A DNA stretch of 64,000 nt. Source: Nibrella saemangeumensis (GTDB taxonomy: Bacteria > Bacteroidota > Bacteroidia > Cytophagales > Spirosomataceae). The stretch is from contig NZ_BAABHD010000084.1 in assembly GCF_039541915.1 (NCBI RefSeq), positions 62,001 through 126,000 of the forward strand, read 5' to 3'. Under the pieces are notes generated by a model. That model did not search any database. It saw only the letters and a list, made by a program, of their open reading frames with translations, and was not told the origin of the DNA. The translations under genes and the position numbers were made by a program. Positions 1 through 6,042 of this stretch are shown piece by piece; positions within the stretch are counted from its first letter, which is position 1, and each line of letters starts with the position of its first letter.

Positions 1-399
1 AATCTATACACGGACAAAGAAGAAAAAACGCTGGATAGCCTGCTTGCGTTATTTACGGAAAAGACAACCATAGAAATTGCGGTTTTTACCATCGATACGG
101 TAATGACCGAGCGGGACAGCCTGGACGCGTTTACCCTGCGGGTAGCCAATACCTGGGGCGTTGGGCAAACCGGGAAAAACAAGGGCGTTGTGATAGGAAT
201 CAGCCGGGGCCACAAAAGGATGAGGATACAAAACGGATATGGGATTGAGAAACTTATCTCGGACGCTGAAACGAAGCTCATTGTCGACACCGCCTTTCTG
301 CCTTTTTTCCGAAAAGACCTCTATTTTGAGGGAACCCGGAATGGCTTAGCGGTGCTAATGGCTACCCTCGAAGGCAGATCTCAACCGGTCAATTCTTAA
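1..399 (+). CDS. TPM-domain protein, 3' part only
   Basis: The reading frame is open from the first base of the window, so the true start lies upstream and about 132 residues of the C-terminal part are visible. The pattern is that of the TPM domain (YgcG/TPM phosphatase family): an I-E-I-A-V-F-T-I strand, then R-V-A-N-T-W-G-V-G, a K-N-K-G-V-V-I-G-I strand, and R-I-Q-N-G-Y-G-I-E near the end. In this family the domain usually sits outside the cytoplasmic membrane behind a signal peptide, sometimes followed by a membrane anchor. Here the protein ends soon after the domain, so no C-terminal anchor is present. The molecular role of stand-alone TPM proteins is poorly defined. The domain call is good; the function is not assigned. 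Confidence 0.75.
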   Translation, partial: NLYTDKEEKTLDSLLALFTEKTTIEIAVFTIDTVMTERDSLDAFTLRVANTWGVGQTGKNKGVVIGISRGHKRMRIQNGYGIEKLISDAETKLIVDTAFLPFFRKDLYFEGTRNGLAVLMATLEGRSQPVNS

Positions 400-607
400 T
401 TGGTTCTTCTCCGGCTATGAGCCTTATAAACAAGGCCCAGGCTGGCGGCCAATACCCGTTTTATCAACAACCGCCCTTTCAGCAGAAGAACCTCAGATGC
501 TACGGCTATGCTGTCAATATAGCCAATTGAACATGCAAATTCAGAAGGCCATATGACTCCTTAAATCTGAAAAAGGCGTAACTTACCCACAGGTATTACG
601 CAATTGC

Positions 608-667
608 TGTAGTGCTAATTTAAATAAGCACTACACTTAAAGTGCAGTCTGTTCTTTTTAAAGTGCA
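608..667. promoter_or_regulatory. Candidate operator of the toxin-antitoxin module
   Basis: A perfect 9-bp inverted repeat, TGTAGTGCT (608-616) and AGCACTACA (627-635), has a 10-bp AT-rich centre. It is followed by two identical copies of TTAAAGTGCA at 637-646 and 658-667, exactly 21 bp apart. All four arms share the core AGTGC or its complement. Type II antitoxin operons are commonly autoregulated through such repeats, so an operator is the likeliest role. The distance of about 125 bp to the antitoxin start is long for that, and a remnant regulatory region of a lost gene is the alternative. Confidence 0.4.
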
Positions 668-768
668 AATTAATGCAAAAGGTACGACCGCCCGGTGGCC
701 CGGAAAACTTTCGCATATTTACGAGTTGCCTGCAAAGCAGCGTGAGAGTGTAAGCAGACAAAATCTGT

Positions 769-776
769 TAACTTTG
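769..776 (+). promoter_or_regulatory. -7 promoter box (TAACTTTG) for the toxin-antitoxin operon
   Basis: TAACTTTG matches the Bacteroidota -7 consensus TAnnTTTG exactly and ends 17 bases before the antitoxin ATG at 794. No clear -33 TTTG was found at the expected distance, so the call rests on the -7 box and its position. Confidence 0.45.
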
Positions 777-793
777 AAAACAATCTTTTGAGC

Positions 794-1024
794 ATGACCC
801 GACAAGCAATCATAGAACGGACGTTAAAGGCAATCAATCAGTTGCCGGAAGAAAAAGCGGAGGAAATCTCTGATTTTGCCGAATTCATGATGAGACAATA
901 CGAGGAGCAACAAATCTCAAAAGGCATTCAGTGGCTGACTGCTAACAGCCAGGCGTTTGACTTTTTAAATGACGAAGAAGACCTCTACACAGAAGAGGAC
1001 TTAAAAGAAAAGTACAATGGCTAA
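794..1024 (+). CDS. Antitoxin of a MazF/PemK-type toxin-antitoxin pair (DUF2281-like)
   Basis: This 76-residue acidic protein precedes and overlaps a MazF-like toxin gene by 8 bp, the usual arrangement for translationally coupled type II modules. The N-terminal half (T-R-Q-A-I-I-E-R-T-L-K-A-I-N-Q-L-P) and the helix with E-E-I-S-D-F-A-E-F-M-M resemble DUF2281-type antitoxins. The acidic C-terminal tail (N-D-E-E-D-L-Y-T-E-E-D-L) looks like a toxin-wrapping segment. I start it at ATG 794; an in-frame TTG at 788 would add two residues. Expected role: bind and neutralise the downstream endoribonuclease and repress the operon. The family assignment is by pattern only; the pairing is the stronger evidence. 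Confidence 0.7.
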   Translation: MTRQAIIERTLKAINQLPEEKAEEISDFAEFMMRQYEEQQISKGIQWLTANSQAFDFLNDEEDLYTEEDLKEKYNG

Positions 1025-1337
1025 AGGCGACATTGTACTCATCACCTTTCCTTTTACAGAATTAAGCGGCTCTAAACTGAGACCAGCCGTCGTTCTTGCT
1101 GACACGAGCCTTGACCTGACGGTCTGCTTCATCACGACACAATTGGGTTGGCAGGAAGCGACAGACGTTTTGCTGACACCGAGTGCAACAAATGGCTTGC
1201 GTAAACCTTCACTCATCCGGACAAAGAAAATTGCAACATTAGACAAAGCCTTAGCCAAAGGGCTGTTGGGCAGACTTTCCGGACAGGAAGTGAGTGAATT
1301 GAACACAAAACTCAAGCAGTTTTTGCAGCTACCTTGA
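1017..1337 (+). CDS. MazF/PemK-family endoribonuclease toxin
   Basis: This 106-residue protein has the family hallmark at its N-terminus: K-G-D-I-V-L-I-T-F-P-F-T-E, then S-G-S-K-L-R-P-A-V-V-L-A. The G-D-I-V-L strand, the loop with K-x-R-P and the later S-L-I-R-T-K-K-I-A-T-L-D segment are where MazF-like RNases hold their catalytic Arg and Thr/Ser. Known members cleave mRNA at short sequences in the cytoplasm and halt growth when the antitoxin is degraded. Length is normal for the family and nothing looks broken. The start overlaps the antitoxin stop by 8 bp, which supports coupling. The target sequence cannot be predicted. Confidence 0.88.
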   Translation: MAKGDIVLITFPFTELSGSKLRPAVVLADTSLDLTVCFITTQLGWQEATDVLLTPSATNGLRKPSLIRTKKIATLDKALAKGLLGRLSGQEVSELNTKLKQFLQLP

Positions 1338-1361
1338 CGAGAAGCACATGCAGGCAACATG

Positions 1362-1538
1362 GGGCTTTGTGCAATAGCGGGGCAACGAAACGCAGCATCA
1401 ACTTTTCGTTCGCTGTTCATCTGCAGTTTCGGCTGAGCAAACGCAGGTGGACGACAGAAATAAACATCAACTTTTGTGCATTTATCACCAGCGGTTCGGG
1501 GCAGACGGAACACGGAATACCGCTACTGCACAAAGCCC
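1362..1538. repeat. Inverted-repeat element, attC-like or MITE-like
   Basis: Left arm GGGCTTTGTGCAATAGCGG (1362-1380) and right arm CCGCTACTGCACAAAGCCC (1520-1538) are inverted with a single mismatch over 19 bp, enclosing 139 bp. CATCAACTTTT occurs twice inside (1396-1406, 1465-1475). Just outside the right arm is TTCGTTAGAGGC; GTTAGAG resembles the integron attC R' core GTTRRRY except at its last base. CAAC lies just outside the left arm. The surroundings are small cargo genes, so an attC-like recombination site is possible. A MITE or a long terminator-like hairpin are alternatives. No integrase or transposase is in the window. I see no real gene in this gap. Confidence 0.5.
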
Positions 1539-1608
1539 TATTCGTTAGAGGCAATTTTTCGAGATACTAATTCCTCACGACTGATTAAACATCAAAGGAA
1601 ATATTGAC

Positions 1609-1965
1609 ATGGGTGAGAGTAATAAAGCCATTTTAGAAAGAGCAAACGCAGCGATCACGAAAGGCGATAATGAGGGCTTTCTTTCTTTTTGCACTGAAGA
1701 CACCGAATGGGTATTTATAGGTGATAAAGTTCTACGGGGCAAGGATGCTGTTCGACACTACATGGCAATGGCTTATGTGGAGCCTCCAAGGTTTGTAGTT
1801 GAAAATTTGATTGCTGAAGGTGATTTTGTTACCGCAATTGGCACAATTAGAATGAAGAACGAACAGGGCAAGATGGTTGACTATTCCTACTGTGACATAT
1901 GGCGATTTCGTGATGGCAAGATGGCTGAATTGAAAGCATTTGTCATAGAAACCAAGCCAAAGTGA
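1609..1965 (+). CDS. NTF2-like/SnoaL-like protein
   Basis: This 118-residue protein has a nuclear-transport-factor-2 fold pattern: an N-terminal helix (A-I-L-E-R-A-N-A-A-I-T-K-G-D), F-C-T-E-D-T-E-W-V-F-I-G, R-G-K-D-A-V-R-H-Y, and paired strands ending in the D-I-W-R-F-R-D-G-K-M-A-E-L-K signature. The family covers small-molecule isomerases, hydrolases and many binding proteins, so no substrate is assigned. A purine-rich site (AAAGGAAA) lies about 8 bases upstream of the ATG. It is followed after 29 bp by an SDR gene in the same direction, with which it is probably co-transcribed. Complete and typical in length. Confidence 0.8.
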   Translation: MGESNKAILERANAAITKGDNEGFLSFCTEDTEWVFIGDKVLRGKDAVRHYMAMAYVEPPRFVVENLIAEGDFVTAIGTIRMKNEQGKMVDYSYCDIWRFRDGKMAELKAFVIETKPK

Positions 1966-1994
1966 AGATCACAAAATGAGGAGAGACGAATAAC

Positions 1995-2795
1995 ATGGCA
2001 AATCCACAAGATAATGTAGTATGGATAACGGGTGCTTCATCCGGCCTTGGTAAATTTATGGCTCTTGAATGGGCAAGATTAGGCTATAAAGTAGGTCTTT
2101 CCTCCAGGCGTAAAGAATTATTGGATAAAGTAGCAGACGATATTCGGCACTCCGGTGGGGAAGCACTGGTGATACCGTGTGATATAATGGATGAAACCTC
2201 TATAGAAAATGCAGTCCAACAAATCATTTCAGCCTGGGGGCGTTTGGATGTTGTTATAGCGAATGCCGGCTTTGGTGTTTTTGGCAGTGTGGAAAAACTA
2301 ACCGCCAACGACTGGAACAGACAATTACAGGGCAATGTTACAGGATTAGCCTTAACGGTTAAATACGCCCTGCCACACTTAAAGAAGACCGAGGGAAGGA
2401 TTGGTTTAGTAGGTAGTGTGGGTGCATATCTCCCTAGCCCAAATCTAGGCGCATACGGTGCTTCAAAAGCTGCCGTACACTCCATTGGTCAGACGTTGCA
2501 GGTTGAATTAATGGGTACCGGTGTGAGTTGTACCACGTTGCATCCCGGATTTGTGGTTTCGGAAATTGCCAGAATTGATAATGACGGCGTTTGGCATCCT
2601 GAACGTCCGGACCCACGTCCATCAAAGTTAATGTGGCCTACTGATAAAGCGGCAAAAGTCATGGTAAAGGCTATGATAAATCGAAAGAGAACGTATGTGT
2701 TCACTACACACGGCAAACTATTTGTATGGTTGCAACGATGGTCTCCTGGGTTGATGCGATTTATACTGTCAAAAGGCCCAAAACCAGATTCCTAA
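1995..2795 (+). CDS. Short-chain dehydrogenase/reductase (SDR)
   Basis: This is a 266-residue classical SDR. The cofactor loop T-G-A-S-S-G-L-G is at residues 12-19, the N-A-G motif at 90-92, catalytic Ser at 141, and Y-G-A-S-K with Tyr154 and Lys158. S-S-R-R-K after the second strand suggests NADP(H) preference. The C-terminal segment (V-F-V-W-L-Q-R-W-S-P-G-L-M-R-F-I-L) is hydrophobic and may associate with membrane. The substrate is unknown. It lies 29 bp behind the NTF2-like gene, a pairing often seen in small-molecule modification or detoxification, but that link is only suggestive. The start is preceded by GAGGAGAG, a good ribosome-binding site. Confidence 0.85.
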   Translation: MANPQDNVVWITGASSGLGKFMALEWARLGYKVGLSSRRKELLDKVADDIRHSGGEALVIPCDIMDETSIENAVQQIISAWGRLDVVIANAGFGVFGSVEKLTANDWNRQLQGNVTGLALTVKYALPHLKKTEGRIGLVGSVGAYLPSPNLGAYGASKAAVHSIGQTLQVELMGTGVSCTTLHPGFVVSEIARIDNDGVWHPERPDPRPSKLMWPTDKAAKVMVKAMINRKRTYVFTTHGKLFVWLQRWSPGLMRFILSKGPKPDS

Positions 2796-2934
2796 CTAAA
2801 GCGAAGCCGAACGCACAACCCCGATTTTGCGCCAGGCGGGCTGACGTGCAAATTTGAAGCTTTGTGCTCTGAATTCCTGGACAAACGCTAAGCCCCAAAA
2901 AGCTAAAGTCACCATAAGTACTCCCCAATCTACC

Positions 2935-3507
2935 ATGACCACACCCAGCACTAACAAAGAGTTGCCATCCCTACAACGTGAAGAGCTGCTCAGCGTATTG
3001 AGAACTCGTTTTGAGGAAAATAAGCACCGCCATGCTGGTATTGAGTGGGTGGATGTTCAAACAAGGCTGGAGGCTAATCCTGAGAAACTGTGGTCGCTTC
3101 AGGAAATGGAACGGACGGGTGGTGAGTCGGATGTGGTTGGTCAAGATAAGGCGACGGGCGAATACCTGTTCGTAGATTGTTCCGCGGAGAGCCCCAAAGG
3201 TCGCCGGAGCGTTTGCTACGACCGGGAAGGGCTTGAGTCGAGGAAAGAGAATAAGCCGGAAAACAACGCGGTTGATCTGGCTGCGGCCATGGGGATTGAG
3301 CTCTTAACGGAAGAACAATACCGCGAGTTGCAGACGCTTGGCCGTTTTGATACCAAAACGTCGAGCTGGGTAAAATCACCGGCGGACATCCGGAAACTCG
3401 GCGGTGCCCTCTTCGCCGAATACCGCTACGGTCAGGTTTTCGTGTATCACAATGGAGCACAGTCCTATTATGCCATAAGGGGATTCCGGGGCTTGCTACG
3501 AGTTTGA
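2935..3507 (+). CDS. DUF4256 family protein
   Basis: This 190-residue soluble protein is recognised as DUF4256 by E-E-L-L-S-V-L-R-T-R-F-E-x-N-x-x-R-H near residue 20, G-G-E-S-D-V-V-G, Y-L-F-V-D-C-S-A-E-S-P-x-G-R-R-S, and a C-terminal F-A-E-Y-R-Y-G-Q-V-F-V-Y-H-N-G-A-Q-S-Y-Y. No biochemical function is known for the family. ATG 2935 is chosen because an upstream in-frame ATG at 2854 adds 27 residues that do not resemble the family start. It stands alone between the SDR gene and a convergent regulator gene. Such proteins are scattered and often strain-specific, in keeping with the accessory nature of 1-3.5 kb. Confidence 0.8.
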   Translation: MTTPSTNKELPSLQREELLSVLRTRFEENKHRHAGIEWVDVQTRLEANPEKLWSLQEMERTGGESDVVGQDKATGEYLFVDCSAESPKGRRSVCYDREGLESRKENKPENNAVDLAAAMGIELLTEEQYRELQTLGRFDTKTSSWVKSPADIRKLGGALFAEYRYGQVFVYHNGAQSYYAIRGFRGLLRV

Positions 3508-3533
3508 GTTTTGCGCGGGCGGCCATAGGGCCC

Positions 3534-4697
3534 TTACTTCCCCGCCAGGTACTTATTGCGGTACTCGATGGGCGTGCAGCCTTTTACCTGCCGGAACTGG
3601 CGGGCAATGTTCTTGCTGTCGTTGAGGCCCATGTCCAGGGCAATTTCAAACACGGTCTGGTCGGTTTCCAGCAGTTTCTGCGTGAACTTCTCCATCCGCA
3701 GGTTATAGATGTATTTGTAAATGGGGTAGCCGGTGATCCGTTGAAACCGCTGCTCCAGCGATCGTCGCGATAAAGGTACCTGCCGCACCACCTCATCTAC
3801 CTGCAGATTCCGTTCAATATTCTGGTGAATGTACTTCAGCGTAGAGGCAATATGATCGTCGTTGGTGGCGTAGATGTCGGTGGATTGCCGGGTAACAATC
3901 TGGATGGGCTTGACAATAATGTCGTAATACCCCGACATGCCATGCCGGATCATGTGGTCCAGCAGCTTCGCCGAATCATAGCCGCCCTGCTCGGCGTTGA
4001 GGGCAATGCTGGACAGAGGAGGGTCGGAAAGTTCGCAGAGCATTTCGTCGTTGTCGACGCCCAGCACCGCCACCTCGCCGGGGATGTGAATACCGGAATG
4101 GCGGCAGGCCTCCGTAATCTGCTGCCCCTGCCGATCGTCGCAGGCCAGAATCGCGATGGGCTTGGGAATGGATTTCAGCCATTTACTGAGCGAGCTGGGT
4201 TTGTAGTACCACAAATCGCCCGATTCGGCCCGGTGGTGGTCGAAGTATTGTACCGGGTAGCCGGCCTTTTTCAGTCGTTCTTCAAAGCCCTGGGCGCGTT
4301 CGCGGGACCAGACAATGTCCTGAAAACCATAGAACGCAAAGTGCTTAAAGCCCTTTTTCAGGAAGTATTCGGCGGCCATAATGCCGGCTTCCCGGTAGCC
4401 ACCGGTGATATTCGGAATGGTGTCGAAGCGCTCCTGGAAGTCCTGGGCGATAAGGGGTATACCGGCCTGTACGATCTTGTCGATGTCCTTACCGTTGTAA
4501 AGCTGCCCGATAATGCCATTGGCTTCCCATTCGGTAGCCCATTCCAGAATACCGTCGATACCTATGGTTTCCCGGTGGAATAGGGGCATGCGGCAGAACA
4601 CCCAGGGACCATACTCTTTGGAGTAGCGGGTAATTCCTTTTAGCAACTGTTTGCTGTATTCCTCAGCGAAGTCGATCAGCAGGATGATTTTGTTCAT
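3534..4697 (-). CDS. XylR-type AraC transcriptional regulator with LacI-like sensor domain
   Basis: This 387-residue protein has a periplasmic-binding-protein-like ligand domain (residues ~1-275; note I-L-A-C-D-D-R-Q-G and V-A-V-L-G-V-D-N-D-E-M-L-C) and a C-terminal AraC-type double helix-turn-helix (~285-385; V-P-L-S-R-R-S-L-E-Q-R-F and the closing G-C-T-P-I-E-Y-R). This is the layout of E. coli XylR, which binds a sugar and activates catabolic genes. It is the last gene of a minus-strand run after GH20 and an MFS permease, and its start lies 35 bp inside the permease gene. It therefore probably senses a sugar released by the GH20 enzyme or taken up by the permease. The ligand is not determined. 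Confidence 0.85.
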   Translation of the reverse strand: MNKIILLIDFAEEYSKQLLKGITRYSKEYGPWVFCRMPLFHRETIGIDGILEWATEWEANGIIGQLYNGKDIDKIVQAGIPLIAQDFQERFDTIPNITGGYREAGIMAAEYFLKKGFKHFAFYGFQDIVWSRERAQGFEERLKKAGYPVQYFDHHRAESGDLWYYKPSSLSKWLKSIPKPIAILACDDRQGQQITEACRHSGIHIPGEVAVLGVDNDEMLCELSDPPLSSIALNAEQGGYDSAKLLDHMIRHGMSGYYDIIVKPIQIVTRQSTDIYATNDDHIASTLKYIHQNIERNLQVDEVVRQVPLSRRSLEQRFQRITGYPIYKYIYNLRMEKFTQKLLETDQTVFEIALDMGLNDSKNIARQFRQVKGCTPIEYRNKYLAGK

Positions 4698-6042
4698 GGG
4701 CGGGGGTTGCAGTGTCGGTACGTGGCCGGAATAAATCCTTAAAACTTGTCACGGTCGCATTGTTGACCAGCGGCCGGGCCCACATGCCAATGCTGAGAAT
4801 ATATCCGAGGGTAATCAGCAGAAAGAGCATGGCCAGGCGAAGGCCCACCAGTTCGCCCAGGCCGCCGATGATGAGTGGAACCACCGCCCCTCCGGCAATA
4901 CCCGTACACAGGATACCCGAAAAGGTACCGTGGTGGTGCGGCACCGAATTTAACGCCAGCGACACAATGACTGACCACATCACCGACGCAAAGAAGCCGG
5001 TCAGCGGAAACGCGTAGAGCGCTACATTCAGCGGGCCGAACAGGCCCGCCAGCAGGGCCACGATAGCGCCGATGGTGAACAGCATCAGCACCCTGCGACT
5101 ATCGAAGATCTTGAGCAGCACCAGCCCCAGCAGGCAGCCAATGGTGAGCAGTCCCCAGAAATACGAGATGACGGTAGCGCCGGTCGTAGCCGGATCGACA
5201 CCGTGGTAGGTCAGCAGAAACTTGGAGGTCCAGTTGGCAATGCCCTGCTCGGTACCCACATAGGCGAAAATGCCGAGGAAGAACAGCAGCACGTACCGGT
5301 TGCCAAGCAGGTCTTTAAAGGCTTTGCCGGTATCGATTCGCTCATCATCTTTAAGCGCTACCTGCGGAAACCGGACCAGCCGGATCACCATCACCATCAG
5401 CAGTGCAATCACCGCAAAGACCCAGTACAGCGATACCCATTTCAGATCCGCCGGCACCAGGTTGTTAAACAGCTTGATGAGAGGGGAGGTGTTGCCGGAG
5501 TGCACGTTAAGCACCAGGTAACTGTACAGCAGCGGACTCAGAAACGAAGCCCCGCCGAAAAAGAGCTGGGCCAGCACCGAGTTAAAAGCAAAGTTCTCTT
5601 CCCGACCCGCAACCCGAAGCAACGGATTGATCACCACCTGCAGCATAGCCATGCCGATGCCGATCAGAAACAGCGAAAGCAGGGCAACGGCGAAGCTGGG
5701 CAAGACGGCAAACAGCAGCGCTCCGGTAAAAGCCAGCAGAAAGGCCCAGATCATCACCCGTTTTTCGCGGTATCGCTCCACCAGCAGACCCGACGGAATG
5801 GACATAACGCCGTAGGCCACAAAGAACGCAAAGGGTAGAAACCCCGCCAGCCCGATACTAAGCTCAAAACTGGTCACGATATCCGGGATGAGCGGCCCCA
5901 GAATATTGCTGAGAAACGAGATGACAAAAAAGATTAACAGAATCAGGATAACAATCCACGTGTTACGGCTCATACGGCTGCGGGACGGTTTCGTAGTTTC
6001 CGTCCCTACTGGTAAATCCTCGGCGGGTGAATTCCTAATCAT
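4663..6042 (-). CDS. Sugar MFS permease (FucP-like)
   Basis: This 459-residue protein has about 12 hydrophobic segments. The first ~25 residues are polar; helix 1 begins at W-I-V-I-L-I-L-L-I-F-F-V-I-S-F. The early G-P-L-I-P-D-I, S-I-P-S-G-L-L-V-E-R-Y and V-I-N-P-L-L-R patterns fit the fucose/hexosamine proton-symporter branch of the MFS in Bacteroidota. The gene starts in an ATGA overlap with the GH20 stop and ends inside the regulator gene. The three therefore form one minus-strand transcript, and the permease probably imports the monosaccharide released by GH20, plausibly N-acetylglucosamine. Substrate is inferred from context only. Confidence 0.82.
   Translation of the reverse strand: MIRNSPAEDLPVGTETTKPSRSRMSRNTWIVILILLIFFVISFLSNILGPLIPDIVTSFELSIGLAGFLPFAFFVAYGVMSIPSGLLVERYREKRVMIWAFLLAFTGALLFAVLPSFAVALLSLFLIGIGMAMLQVVINPLLRVAGREENFAFNSVLAQLFFGGASFLSPLLYSYLVLNVHSGNTSPLIKLFNNLVPADLKWVSLYWVFAVIALLMVMVIRLVRFPQVALKDDERIDTGKAFKDLLGNRYVLLFFLGIFAYVGTEQGIANWTSKFLLTYHGVDPATTGATVISYFWGLLTIGCLLGLVLLKIFDSRRVLMLFTIGAIVALLAGLFGPLNVALYAFPLTGFFASVMWSVIVSLALNSVPHHHGTFSGILCTGIAGGAVVPLIIGGLGELVGLRLAMLFLLITLGYILSIGMWARPLVNNATVTSFKDLFRPRTDTATPAHEQNHPADRLR

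Larger units (their letters stand above)
400..787. other. Intergenic stretch ahead of the toxin-antitoxin pair
   Basis: This is 388 bases between the TPM gene and the antitoxin. Bases 400-600 contain only short open frames on both strands with no recognisable product; they may be eroded coding DNA. Bases 608-667 carry an inverted repeat and paired direct repeats, and 769-776 carries a -7-like box; both are listed separately. Confidence 0.5.

Noticed and set aside
1334..1570. 78-codon plus-strand open frame after the toxin gene
   Set aside because: It spans the inverted-repeat element and its amino acids follow the repeat structure; no ribosome-binding site or homology pattern.
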